This document shows, piece by piece, positions 49,008 to 62,494 of a stretch of DNA of 64,000 nucleotides. Position 1 is the first letter of the stretch, and each line of letters begins with the position of its first letter. The stretch is from Antedon mediterranea (lineage: Eukaryota > Echinodermata > Crinoidea > Comatulida > Antedonidae), in assembly GCF_964355755.1 (NCBI RefSeq), contig NC_092671.1:15633501-15697500 (forward strand), in the 5' to 3' direction. The notes beneath the pieces were generated by a model. The model was given only the letters and a program-made list of their open reading frames with translations, had not been told where the DNA came from and made no database searches. The position numbers and the translations under genes were made by a program.

Positions 49008-52000
49008 TATACTATAAAAATGTATTTCTTATTTTATTTAAAAAATCATGAGTCTCCTCTCCTTAATTGCCTAAGTCACACAGCTGACTTAGGCAGCAGA
49101 AACACAAAAAACGATCTGAGCATGTGCAAATGTATATAAAAGCACTCATATAATGTACAGAGGGCAGTATAAAGATATAAGCAGTGAGTTAGGCAGATCA
49201 TAAAGTCAGCTCTCCTTAATTGCCTAAGTCACACAGCTGACTTAGGCAGAAACACAAAAAATATAGTATATTGATATAAGCAGTGAGTTAGGCAGAAAAA
49301 CAAAACAAAAATTATGACTTAGACACTTTTGTTATGAGGCTGTCGATATCATCTATATACAAAATTTAATAGCATTAGCTCTTCAGATTAAAATTAATAC
49401 TGATGATTTTAGAAAAGGAAAGTAGCAATAAAAGAGAAAGAATTTGTAACAAATGGGTTAAAAAATATACTATAAAAATGTATTTCTTATTTTATTTAAA
49501 AAATCATGAGTCTCCTCTCATTAATTGCCTAAGTCACACAGCTGACTTGGGCAGAAACACAAAAAATATAGTATATTGATATAAGCAGTGAGTTAGGCAG
49601 AAAAACAAAACAAAAATTATGACTTAGACACTTTTGTTATGAGGCGGTCGATATCATCTATATACAAAACTGCTACCTTTAAGTAACAAAATTTAATAGC
49701 ATTAGCTCTTCAGATTAAAATTAATACTGATGATTTTAGAAAAGGAAAGTAGCAATAAAAGAGAAAGAATTTGTAACAAATGGGTTAAAAAATATACTAT
49801 AAAAATGTATTTCTTATTTTATTTAAAAAATCATGAGTCTCCTCTCCTTAATTGCCTAAGTCACTCAGCTGACTTAGGCAGAAACACAAAAAAACGATCT
49901 GAGCATGTGCAAATGTATATAAAAGCACTCAGATAATGTACAGAGGGCAGTATAAAGATATAAGCAGTGAGATAGGCAGATCATAAGTCAGCTCTCCTTA
50001 ATTGTCTAAGTCACACAGCTGACTTAGGCAGAAACACAAAAAATATAGTATATTGATAAAAGCAGTGAGTTAGGCAGAAAAAAAAAATTATGACTTAGAC
50101 ACTTTTGTTATGAGGCTGTCGATATCATCTATATACAAAAAATGCTACATTTAAGTAACAAAATTTAATAGCATCAGCTCTTCAGATTAAAATTAACACT
50201 GATGATTTTAGAAATGGAAAGTAGCAATAAAAGAGAAAGATTTTGTAACAAATGGGTTAAAAAATAAACTATAAAAATGTATTTCTTATTTTATTTAAAA
50301 AAGCATGAGTCTCCTCTCCTTAATTGCCTAAGTCACACAGCTGACTTAGGCTGAAACACAAAAAAAAACGATCTGAGCATGTGCAAATGTATATAATGTA
50401 CAGAGGGCAGTATAAAGATATAAGCATTGAGTTAGGCAGATCATACGTCAGCTCTCCTTAATTGCCTAAGTCACACAGCTGACTTAGGCAGAAACACAAA
50501 AAATATAGTATATTGATATAAGCAGTGAGTTAGGCAGATCATAAGTCAGCTCTCCTTAATTGCCTAAGTCACACAGCTGAATTAGGCAGAAACACAACAA
50601 ATATAGTATATTGATATAAGCAGTGAGTTAGGCAGATCATAAGTCAGCTCTCCTTAATTGCCTAAGTCACAAAGCTGACTTAGGCAGAAACACAACAAAT
50701 ATAGTATTATTGATATAAGCAGTGAGTTAGGCAGAAAAAAAAAATTATGACTTAGACACTTTTGTTATGAGGCTGTCGATATCATCTATATACAAAAAAT
50801 GCTACCTTTAAGTAACACAATTTAATAGCATTAGCTCTTCAGATTAAAATTAATACTAATGATTTTAGAAAAGGAAAGTAGAAATAAAAGAGAAAGAATT
50901 TGTAACAAATGGGTTAAAAATATACTATAAAAATGTATTTCTTATTTTATTTAAAAAATCATGAGTCTCCTCTCCTTAATTACCTAAGTCACACAGCTGA
51001 CTTAGGCAGAAACACACAAAAAAACGATCTGAGCATGTGCAAATGTATATAAAAGCACTCAGATAATGTACAGAGGGCAGAATAAAGATATAAGCAGTGA
51101 GTTAGGCAGATCATAAGTCAGCTCTCCTTAATTGCCTAAGTCACACAGCTGACTTAGGCAGAAACACAAAAAATATAGCATATTGATATAAGCAGTGAGT
51201 TAGGTAGAAAAAAAAAATTATGACTTAGACACTTTTGTTATGAGGCTGTCGATATCATCTATATACAAAAAATGCTACCTTTAAGTAAACAAAATTTAAT
51301 AGCATTAGCTCTTCGGATTAAAATTAATACTGATGATTTTAGAAAAGGAAAGTAGAAATAAAAGAGAAAGAATTTGTAACAAATGGGTTAAAAATATACT
51401 ATAAAAATGTATTTCTTATTTTATTTAAAAAATCATGAGTCTCCTCTCCTTAATTACCTAAGTCACACAGCTGACTTAGGCAGAAACACACAAAAAAACG
51501 ATCTGAGCATGTGCAAATGTATATAAAAGCACTCAGATAATGTACAGAGGGCAGAATAAAGATATAAGCAGTGAGTTAGGCAGATCATAAGTCAGCTCTC
51601 CTTAATTGCCTAAGTCACACAGCTGACTTAGGCAGAAACACAAAAAATATAGCATATTGATATAAGCAGTGAGTTAGGTAGAAAAAAAAAATTATGACTT
51701 AGACACTTTTGTTATGAGGCTGTCGATATCATCTATATACAAAAAATGCTACCTTTAAGTAAACAAAATTTAATAGCATTAGCTCTTCGGATTAAAATTA
51801 ATACTGATGATTTTAGAAAAGGAAAGTAGCAATAAAAGAGAAAGAATTTGTAACAAATGGGTTAAAAAATATAGTATAAAAATGTATTTCTTATTTTATT
51901 TAAAAAATCATGAGTCTCCTCTCCTTAATTGCCTAAGTCACACAGCTGACTTAGGCAGAAACACAAAAAAACGATCTGAGCATGTGCAAACGTATATAAA

Positions 52001-55000
52001 GGCACTCAGATAATGTACAGAGGGCAGTTTAAAGATATAAGCAGTGAGTTAGGCAGATCATAAGTCAGCTCTCCTTAATTACCTAAGTCACACAGCTGAC
52101 TTGGGCAGAAACACAACAAATATAGTATATGGATATAAGCAGTCAGTTAGGCAGAAAAAAAAAATTATGACTTAGACACTTTTGTTATGAGGCTGTCGAT
52201 ATCATCTATATACAAAAAATGCTACCTTTAAGTAACACAATTTAATAGCATTAGCTCTTCAGATTAAAATTAATACTGATGATTTTAGAAAAGGAAAGTA
52301 GAAATAAAAGAGAAAGAATTTGTAACAAATGGGTTAAAAAATATACTATAAAAATGTATTTCTTATTTTATTTAAAAAATAATGAGTCTCCTCTCCTTAA
52401 TTACCTAAGTCACACAGCTGACTTAGGCAGAAACACACAGAAAAACGATCTGAGCATGTGCAAATGTATATAAAAGAACTCAGATAATGTACAGAGGGCA
52501 GTATAAAGATATAAGCAGTGAGTTAGGCAGATCATAAGTCAGCTCTCCTTAATTGCCTAAGTCACACAGCTGACTTAGGCAGTAACACAAAAAAACGACC
52601 TGAGCATGTGCAAATGTGTATAAAAGCACTCTGATAATGTACAGAGGGCAGTATAAAGATATAAGCAGTGAGTTAGGCAGATCATAAGTCAGCTCTCCTA
52701 AATTGCCTAAGTCACACAGCTGACTTGGGCAGAAACACAACAAATATAGTATATTGATATAAGCAGTGAGTTAGGCAGATCATAAGTCAGCTCTCCTTAA
52801 TTGCCTAAGTCACACAGCTGACTTAGGCAGAAACACAAAAAATATAGTATATTGATATAAGCAGTGAGTTAGGCAGAAAAACAAAACAAAAATTATGACT
52901 TAGACACTTTTGTTATGAGGCTGTCGATATCATCTATATACAAAAACTGCTACCTTTAAGTAACAAAATTTAATAGCATTAGCTCTTCAGATTAAAATTA
53001 ATACTGATGATTTTAGAAAAGGAAAGTAGCAATAAAAGAGAAAGAATTTGTAACAAATGGGTTAAAAAATATACTATAAAAATGTATTTCTTATTTTATT
53101 TAAAAACCATGAGTCTCCTCTCCTTAATTGCCTAAGTCACACAGCTGACTTAGGCAGAAACACAAAAAAACGATCTGAGCATGTGCAAATGTATATAAAA
53201 GCACTCAGATAATGTACAGAGGGCAGTATAAAGATATAAGCAGTGAGTAGGCAGATCATAAGTCAGTTCTCCTTAATTGTCTAAGTCACACAGCTGACTT
53301 GGGCAGAAACACAACAAATATAGTATATTGATATAAGCAGTGAGTTAGGCAGATCATAAGTCAGCTCTCCTTAATTGCCTAAGTCACACAGCTGACTTAG
53401 GCAGAAACACAAAAAATATAGTATATTGATATAAGCAGTGAGTTAGGCAGAAAAACAAAAAAAAATTATGACTTAGACACCTTTGTTATGAGGCTGTCGA
53501 TATCATATATATACAAAAATTGCTACCTTTAAGTAACAAAATTTAATAGCATTAGCTCTTCAGATTAAAATTTATACTGATGATTTTAGAAAACGAAAGT
53601 AGCAATAAAAGAGAAAGAATTTGTAACAAATGGGTTAAAAAATATACTATAAAAATGTATTTCTTATTTTATTTAAAAAATCATGAGTCTCCTCTCCTTA
53701 ATTGCCTAAGTCACACAGCTGAGTTAGGCAGAAACACAAAAAAAACGATCTGAGCATGTGCAAATGTATATAAAAGCACCCAGATAATGTACAGAGGGCA
53801 GTATAAAGATATAAGCAGTGAGTTAGGCAGATCATAAGTCAGCTCTCCTTAATTGCCTAAGTCACACAGCTGACTTAGGCAGAAACACAAAAAATATAGT
53901 ATATTGATATAAGCAGTGAGTTAGGCAGATCATAAGTCAGCTCTGCTTAATTGCCTAAGTCACACAGCTGACTTGGGCAGAAACACAACAAATATAGTAT
54001 ATTGATATAAGGAGTGAGTTAGGCAGATCATAAGTCAGCTCTCCTTAATTGCCTAAGTCACACAGCTGACTTGGGCAGAAACACAACAAATATAGTACAT
54101 TGATATAATCAGTGAGTTAGGCAGAAAAACAAAACAAAAATTATGACTTAGACACTTTTGTTATGAGGCTGTCGATATCATCTATATACAAAAAAATTCT
54201 ACCTTTAAGTAACAAAATTTAATAGCATCAGCTCTTCAGATTACAATTAACACTGATGATTTTAGAAAAGGAAAGTAGCAATAAAAGAGAAAGAATTTGT
54301 AACAAACGGGTTAAAAAATATACTATAAAAATGTATTTCTTATTTTATTTAAAAATCATGCGTCTCCTCTCCTTAATTGCCTAAGTCACACAGCTGACTT
54401 AGGCAGAAACACAAAAAAACGATCTGAGCATGTGCAAATGTATATAAAAGCACTCAGATAATGTACAGAGGGCAGTATAAAGATATAAGCAGTGAGTAGG
54501 CAGATCATAAGTCAGTTCTCCTTAATTGTCTAAGTCACACAGCTGACTTGGGCAGAAACACAACAAATATAGTATATTGATATAAGCAGTGAGTTAGGCA
54601 GATCATAAGTCAGCTCTCCTTAATTGCCTAAGTCACACAGCTGACTTAGGCAGAAACACAAAAAATATAGTATATTGATATAAGCAGTGAGTTAGGCAGA
54701 AAAACAAAACAAAAATTATGACTTAGACACTTTTGTTATGAGGCTGTCGATATCATCTATATACAAAAACTGCTACCTTTAAGTAACAAAATTTAATAGC
54801 ATTAGCTCTTCAGATTAAAATTAATACTGATGATTTTAGAAAACGAAAGTAGCAATAAAAGAGAAAGAATTTGTAACAAATGGGTTAAAAAATATAGTAT
54901 AAAAATGTATTTCTTATTTTATTTAAAAAATCATGAGTCTCCTCTCCTTAATTGCCTAAGTCACACAGCTGACTTAGGCAGTAACACAAAAAATATAGTA

Positions 55001-57555
55001 TATTGATATAAGTAGTGAGTTAGGCAGAAAAAAAATTATGACTTAGACACTTTTGTTATGAGGCTGTCGATATCATCTATATACAAAAAATGCTACCTTT
55101 AAGTAACAAAATTTAAGAGCATCAGCTCTTCAGATTAAAATTAACACTGATGATTTTAGAAAAGGAAAGAAGCAATAAAAGAGAAAGAATATGTAACAAA
55201 TGGGTTAAAAAATATACTATAAAGATGTATTTCTTATTTTATTTAAAATATCATGAGTCTCCTCTCCTTAATTTCCTAAGTCACACAGCTGACTTAGGCA
55301 GAAACACAAAAAAACGACCTGAGCATGTGCAAATGTGTATAAAAGCACTCTGATAATATACAGAGGGCAGTATAAAGATATAAGCAGTGAGTTAGGCAGA
55401 TCATAAGTCAGCTCTCCTTAATTGCCTAAGTCACACAGCTGACTTGGGCAGAAACACAACAAATATAGTATATTGATATAAGCAGTGTGTTAGGCAGATC
55501 ATAAGTCAGCTCTCCTTAATTGCCTAAGTCACACAGCTGACTTGGGCAGAAACACAACAAATATAGTATATTGATATAAGCAGTCAGTTAGGCAGAAAAA
55601 CAAAACAAAAATTATGACTTAGACACTTTTGTTATGAGGCTGTCGATATCATCTATATACAAAAAAATTCTACCTTTAAGTAACAAAATTTAATAGCATC
55701 AGCTCTTCAGATTACAATTAACACTGATGATTTTAGAAAAGGAAAGTAGCAATAAAAAAGAAAGAATTTGTAACAAATGGGTTAAAAAATATACTATAAA
55801 AATGTATTTCTTATTTTATTTAAAAACCATGAGTCTCCTCTCCTTAATTTCCTAAGTCACACAGCTGACTTAGGCAGAAACACAAAAAAACGATCTGAGC
55901 ATGTGCAAATGTATATAAAAGCACTCAGATAATGTACAGAGGGCAGTATAAAGATATAAGCAGTGAGTAGGCAGATCATAAGTCAGTTCTCCTTAATTGC
56001 CTAAGTCACACAGCTGACTTGGGCAGAAACACAACAAATATAGTATATTGATATAAGCAGTGAGTTAGGCAGATCATAAATCAGCTCTCCTTAATTGCCT
56101 AAGTCACACAGCTGACTTAGGCAGAAACACAAAAAATATAGTATATTGATATAAGCAGTGAGTTAGGCAGAAAAACAAAACAAAAATTATGACTTAGACA
56201 CCTTTGTTATGAGGCTGTCGATATCATCTATATACAAAAACTGCTACCTTTAAGTAACAAAATTTAATAGCATTAGCTCTTCAGATTAAAATTAATACTG
56301 ATGATTTTAGAAAACGAAAGTAGCAATAAAAGAAAAAGAATTTGTAACAAATGGGTTAAAAAATATACTATAAAAATGTATTTCTTATTTTATTTAAAAA
56401 ATAATGAGTCTCCTCTCCTTAATTACCTAAGTCACACAGCTAACTTAGGCAGAAACACACAAAAAAACGATCTGAGAATGTGCAAATGTATATAAAAGCA
56501 CTCAGATAATGTACAGAGGGCAGTATAAAGATATAAGCAGTGAGTTAGGCAGATCATAAGTCAGCTCTCCTTAATTGCCTAAGTCACACAGCTGACTTAG
56601 GCAGAAACACAAAAAATATAGTATATTGATATAAGCAGTGAGTTAGGCAGAAAAAAAAATTATGACTTAGACACTTTTGTTATGAGGCTGTCGATATCAT
56701 CTATATACAAAAAATGCTACCTTTAAGTAACAAAATTTAATAGCATCAGCTCTTCAGATTAAAATTAACACTGATGATTTTAGAAAAGGAAAGTAGCAAT
56801 AAAAGAGAAAGAATATGTAACAAATGGGTTAAAAAATATACTATAAAGATGTATTTCTTATTTTATTTAAAATATCATGAGTCTCCTCTCCTTAATTTCC
56901 TAAGTCACATAGCTGACTTAGGCAGAAACACAAAAAAACGACCTGAGCATGTGCAAATGTGTATAAAAGCACTCTGATAATGTACAGAGGGCAGTATAAA
57001 GATATAAGCAGTGAGTTAGGCAGATCATAAGTCAGCTCTCCTTAATTGCCTAAGTCACACAGCTGACTTGGGCAGAAACACAACAAATATAGTATATTGA
57101 TATAAGCAGTGTGTTAGGCAGATCATAAGTCAGCTCTCCTTAATTGCCTAAGTCACACAGCTGACTTGGGCAGAAACACAACAAATATAGTATATTGATA
57201 TAAGCAGTCAGTTAGGCAGAAAAACAAAACAAAAATTATGACTTAGACACTTTTGTTATGAGGCTGTCGATATCATCTATATACAAAAAAATTCTACCTT
57301 TAAGTAACAAAATTTAATAGCATCAGCTCTTCAGATTACAATTAACACTGATGATTTTAGAAAAGGAAAGTAGCAATAAAAGAGAAAGAATTTGTAACAA
57401 ATGGGTTAAAAAATATACTATAAAAATGTATTTCTTATTTTATTTAAAAACCATGAGTCTCCTCTCCTTAATTGCCTAAGTCACACAGCTGACTTAGGCA
57501 GAAACACAAAAAAACGATCTGAGCATGTGCAAATGTATATAAAAGCACTCAGATA

Positions 57556-59073
57556 TTATCTAAACTTGAGTTTAATCAGGAGGTTATAGAAAAGCACATT
57601 AATGAAATTGATTCTCATAAGGCTTCAGGTAATGATGGTCTAAGTAATATTGTTTTGTCTTTAGCTGCCAAACCTCTTTCTTTCCCTTGTAAAATTTTAT
57701 TTGAAAGATGCATTTCTGAGAAACGTTTTCCGATAAAATGGAAGCAAGCTAACGTGTGCCCTATCTTTAAAGCTGGTTCTAAATCTGATGTACGCAATTA
57801 TAGAACGGTTTCATTGTTGCCAACTATTTCTAAAGTTTTTGAAAAAATTGTTCACGACCAAATTTTTAAACATATATCACCAGTTATTAGTGACCATCAA
57901 CACGGATTTTACCCAGGAAGGTCTTGTGAAACAAATTTGTCTGTTCTGTTGTCACATGCGTATGACGCAATAAATGCAAAAGGGCAATGCGAAGTTGTAT
58001 ATACAGACATGGCTAAAGCCTTTGACAGGGTCTCCCATAAGTTGCTCTTGTTTAAACTTCAACAATTTGGTCTAAATCACGATTTAATTTTATTTTTTAC
58101 AAGTTATTTATCGGACAGGTTTCAGAGAGTCACTTTTGATGGTAACGCGTCTGAATGGCTTCCAGTTTTATCTGGAGTGCCTCAGGGGTCTATTTTGGGG
58201 CCTCTTTTTTTCATTATGTTTATTAACGATTTTTCCTTTGTTCCTCGTCATTCTAATGTTCTTATGTTTGCTGACGATATCAAATTATTTAAGTCTATAC
58301 AAACTTTAAATGATATGTTGTTGTTACAAGAAGACGTTGACAGACTCATTCACTGGTGCGACACTTGGAATATGTCAGTCAATGCCTCTAAATGCAAATC
58401 AATGTCTTTTACTCTTAAGAAAAAACCCATCTATTTTGACTTTTATATTAAGAATATTATACTTGAAAGAGTCTCTGTTCACAAAGACCTTGGTGTTTTT
58501 TTAGATAGTTCATTAACCTTCTGTAAACATATTGATTTTATAGTCTCTAAATGCAATAGACTTTTGGGTTTTCTTTGGAGACATTGCAGACATATCAACG
58601 ATAAAAAGGCATTAGTTATTTTATACAAATCTTTAGTTAGGTCGAATCTTGAATTCTGCAGTGTTATTTTTAACTCTATTTCTCTTGCCCAGTCTTCTAG
58701 ATTACAAAGTGTACAGAACAAGTTTTGTCGATTTTATGTGCGTAAATTTGGTTCTATTAGCAAAGACGTTCTTTTTAATTTAGCGGGTAGGCGTAAGTTA
58801 TTTGATTTAATTTTTCTTTTTAAGGTTGTGAACTCAATTTTTCATGGTAATTTTGAAGTGTACTTTCCTATTTCTGTTCCACAATATCAATTGCGTTATC
58901 CTGCTTTATTTTCTATATCAAGAGGGAGGGTAAATATTACTAAAAATGGTTTTGTTAATCGTTTGCCTAAGTTATACCATTCACTATGTAAAATTGATGG
59001 ATCTGTTGATATTTTTTTTGATTCCCTTGCTTGTTTCCGTCACAAGGTTTTGTCTAATGTCAGTAATATTTAA
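57556..59073 (+). CDS. Partial LINE reverse transcriptase, open frame
   Basis: 505 codons open from the insertion point to a TAA. The frame has no native start codon because the 5' end is missing. RT landmarks by residue: SHKASGNDG (about 22-30), DMAKAFD at 151-157, SGVPQGSILGP around 206-216, catalytic FADD at 238-241, then the thumb and a C-terminal region with FLDSSL and SRGRVNITKNGF. This is the order of CR1/L2/Jockey-type non-LTR elements; the clade is not resolved. The endonuclease domain is absent, so this copy cannot move alone. The absence of stops suggests a recent insertion. Two decayed relatives lie at 10473-10985 and 47283-48120. Confidence 0.93.
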   Translation, partial: LSKLEFNQEVIEKHINEIDSHKASGNDGLSNIVLSLAAKPLSFPCKILFERCISEKRFPIKWKQANVCPIFKAGSKSDVRNYRTVSLLPTISKVFEKIVHDQIFKHISPVISDHQHGFYPGRSCETNLSVLLSHAYDAINAKGQCEVVYTDMAKAFDRVSHKLLLFKLQQFGLNHDLILFFTSYLSDRFQRVTFDGNASEWLPVLSGVPQGSILGPLFFIMFINDFSFVPRHSNVLMFADDIKLFKSIQTLNDMLLLQEDVDRLIHWCDTWNMSVNASKCKSMSFTLKKKPIYFDFYIKNIILERVSVHKDLGVFLDSSLTFCKHIDFIVSKCNRLLGFLWRHCRHINDKKALVILYKSLVRSNLEFCSVIFNSISLAQSSRLQSVQNKFCRFYVRKFGSISKDVLFNLAGRRKLFDLIFLFKVVNSIFHGNFEVYFPISVPQYQLRYPALFSISRGRVNITKNGFVNRLPKLYHSLCKIDGSVDIFFDSLACFRHKVLSNVSNI

Positions 59074-59200
59074 ATGTTGTCTTGTTATCTGTTGATTTTT
59101 GCTTGTATATTATATGTTATATTTTACGACTTTCAGCCCTGTTAATGGTGACGTTTGGTCACTGTAGGGTGATGATGAAATAAAATAAAAAATAAAATAA
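57556..59200 (+). mobile_element. 5'-truncated LINE inserted in the satellite
   Basis: A 1,645-bp insertion flanked by the 5-bp duplication AGATA (57551-57555 and 59201-59205); without it the satellite reads through exactly (CACTCAGATAATGTACAG). It starts inside the RT coding region and ends with a short 3' UTR and an AAATAAA-rich tail (GATGATGAAATAAAATAAA). Truncated start, target duplication and tail are the marks of target-primed reverse transcription. Confidence 0.93.
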
Positions 59201-62200
59201 AGATAATGTACAGAGGGCAGTATAAAGATATAAGCAGTGAGTAGGCAGATCATAAGTCAGTTCTCCTTAATTGTCTAAGTCACACAGCTGACTTGGGCAG
59301 AAACACAACAAATATAGTATATTGATATAAGCAGTGAGTTAGGCAGATCATAAGTCAGCTCTCCTTAATTGCCTAAGTCACACAGCTGACTTAGGCAGAA
59401 ACACAAAAAATATAGTATATTGATATAAGCAGTGAGTTAGGCAGAAAAACAAAACAAAAATTATGACTTAGACACCTTTGTTATGAGGCTGTCGATATCA
59501 TCTATATACAAAAATTGCTACCTTTAAGTAACAAAATTTAATAGCATTAGCTCTTCAGATTAAAATTTATACTGATGATTTTAGAAAACGAAAGTAGCAA
59601 TAAAAGAGAAAGAATTGGTAACAAATGGGTTAAAAAATATACTATAAAAATGTATTTCTTATTTTATTTAAAAAATCATGAGTCTCCTATCCTTAATTGC
59701 CTAAGTCACACAGCTGACTTAGGCAGAAACACAAAAAAAACGATCTGAGCATGTGCAAATGTATATAAAAGCACCCAGATAATGTACAGAAGGCAGTATA
59801 AAGATATAAGCAGTGAGTTAGGCAGATCATAAGTCAGCTCTCCTTAATTGCCTAAGTCACACAGCTGACTTAGGCAGAAACACAAAAAATATAGTATATT
59901 GATATAAGCAGTGAGTTAGGCAGATCATAAGTCAGCTCTGCTTAATTGCCTAAGTCACACAGCTGACTTGGGCAGAAACACAACAAATATAGTATATTGA
60001 TATAAGGAGTGAGTTAGGCAGATCATAAGTCAGCTCTCCTTAATTGCCTAAGTCACACAGCTGACTTGGGCAGAAACACAACAAATATAGTATATTGATA
60101 TAATCAGTGAGTTAGGCAGAAAAACAAAACAAAAATTATGACTTAGACACTTTTGTTATGAGGCTGTCGATATCATCTATATACAAAAAAATTCTACCTT
60201 TAAGTAACAAAATTTAATAGCATCAGCTCTTCAGATTACAATTAACACTGATGATTTTAGAAAAGGAAAGTAGCAATAAAAGAGAAAGAATTTGTAACAA
60301 ACGGGTTAAAAAAAATACTATAAAAATGTATTTCTTATTTTATTTAAAAATCATGCGTCTCCTCTCCTTAATTGCCTAAGTCACACAGCTGACTTAGGCA
60401 GAAACACAAAAAAACGATCTGAGCATGTGCAAATGTATATAAAAGCACTCAGATAATGTACAGAGGGCAGTATAAAGATATAAGCAGTGAGTAGGCAGAT
60501 CATAAGTCAGTTCTCCTTAATTGTCTAGGTCACACAGCTGACTTGGGCAGAAACACAACAAATATAGTATATTGATATAAGCAGTGAGTTAGGCAGATCA
60601 TAAGTCAGCTCTCCTTAATTGCCTCAGTCACACAGCTGACTTAGGCAGAAACACAAAAAATATAGTATATTGATATAAGCAGTGAGTTAGGCAGAAAAAC
60701 AAAACAAAAATTATGACTTAGACACTTTTGTTATGAGGCTGTCGATATCATCTATATACAAAAACTGCTACCTTTAAGTAACAAAATTTAATAGCATTAG
60801 CTCTTCAGATTAAAATTAATACTGATGATTTTAGAAAACGAAAGTAGCAATAAAAGAGAAAGAATTTGTAACAAATGGGTTAAAAAATATAGTATAAAAA
60901 TGTATTTCTTATTTTATTTAAAAAATTATGAGTCTCCTCTCCTTAATTGCCTAAGTCACACAGCTGACTTAGGCAGAAACACAAAAAAACGATCTGAGCA
61001 TGTGCAAATGTATATAAAAGCACCCAGATAATGTACAGAGGGCAGTATAAAGATATAAGCAGTGAGTTAGGCAGATCATAAGTCAGCTCTCCTTAATTTC
61101 CAAAGTCACACAGCTGACTTGGGCAGAAACACAACAAATATAGTATATTGATATAAGCAGTGAGTTAGGCAGATCATAAGTCAGCTCTCATTAATTGCCT
61201 AAGTCACACAGCTGACTTGGGCAGAAACACAACAAATATAGTATATTGATATAAGCAGTGAGTTAGGCAGATCATAAGTCAGCCCTCCTTAATTGCCTAA
61301 ATCAGACAGCTGACTTAGGCAGAAACACAAACAATATAGTATATTGATATAAGCAGTGAGTTAGGCAGAAAAAAAAAATTATGACTTAGACACTTTTGTT
61401 ATGAGGCTGTCGATATCATCTATATACAAAAAATGCTACCTTTAAGTAACAAAATTTAATGGCATCAGCTCTTCAGATTAAAATTAACACTGATGATTTT
61501 AGAAAAGGAAAGTAGCAATAAAAGAGAAAGAATATGTAACAAATGGGTTAAAAAATATACTATAAAGATGTATTTCTTATTTTATTTAAAATATCATGAG
61601 TCTCCTCTCCTTAATTGCCTAAGTCACACAGCTAACTTAGGCAGAAACACAAAAAAAACGATCTGAGCATGTGCAAACGTATATAAAAGCACTCAGATAA
61701 TGTACAGAGGGCAGTTTAAAGATATAAGCAGTGAGTTAGGCAGATCATAAGTCAGCTCTCCTTAATTGCCTAAGTCACACAGCTGACTTGGGCAGAAACA
61801 CAACAAATATAGTATATTGATATAAGCAGTGAGTTAGGCAGATCATAAGTCAGCTCTGCTTAATTGCCTAAGTCACGCAGCTGACTTGGGCAGAAACACA
61901 ACAAATATAGTATATTGATATAAGGAGTGAGTTAGGCAGATCATAAGTCAGCTCTCCTTAATTGCCTAAGTCACACAGCTGACTTGGGCAGAAACACAAC
62001 AAATATAGTATATTGATATAAGCAGTGAGTTAGGCAGATCATAAGTCAGCTCTCCTTAATTGCCTAAGTCACACAGCTGACTTGGGCAGAAACACAACAA
62101 ATATAGTATATTGATATAAGCAGTGAGTTAGGCAGAAAAACAAAACAAAAAGTATGACTTAGACACTTTTGTTATGAGGCTGTCGATATCATCTATATAC

Positions 62201-62494
62201 AAAAAAATTCTACCTTTAAGTAACAAAATTTAATAGCATCAGCTCTTCAGATTACAATTAACACTGATGATTTTAGAAAAGGAAAGTAGCAATAAAAGAG
62301 AAGGAATTTGTAACAAATGGGTTAGAAAATATACTATAAAAATGTATTTCTTATTTTATTTAAAAAATCATGAGTCTCCTCTTCTTAATTGCCTAAGTCA
62401 CACAGCTGACTTAGGCAGAAACACAAAAAAACGACCTGAGCATGTGCAAATGTGTATAAAAGCACTCTGATAATGTACAGAGGGCAGTATAAAG

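Larger units (their letters stand above)
49008..62494. repeat. Nested satellite array, about 20 units, 320-770 bp each
   Basis: Each unit has a head (GATGATTTTAGAAAAGGAAA, ATGTATTTCTTATTTTATTT, CGATCTGAGCATGTGCAAAT, GTATATAAAAG) and one to four copies of a 98-bp module (AGCAGTGAGTTAGGCAGATC ... ATATAGTATATTGATATA). Head-to-head distances are about 320, 473, 570, 675 and 770 bp, so length changes mostly in steps of one module. Every module holds a hairpin with arms GCCTAAGTCA and TGACTTAGGC. Private variants mark larger duplications, for example 53200-54900 with 59206-60900, and two adjacent 473-bp units around 50880-51825. The array is interrupted by a LINE (57556-59200) and ended by an LTR element. 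It starts about 315 bp upstream of the PECR ATG. Confidence 0.95.

Noticed and set aside
49730-62470. Recurrent open frame of 64-68 codons beginning MILEKESSNKRERICNKW in many satellite units
   Set aside because: It is kept only because the units are nearly identical. Several copies are frame-shifted at the end (TQKNDL versus TKKRSEH), substitutions show no codon bias by eye, and there is no homologue I recognise.
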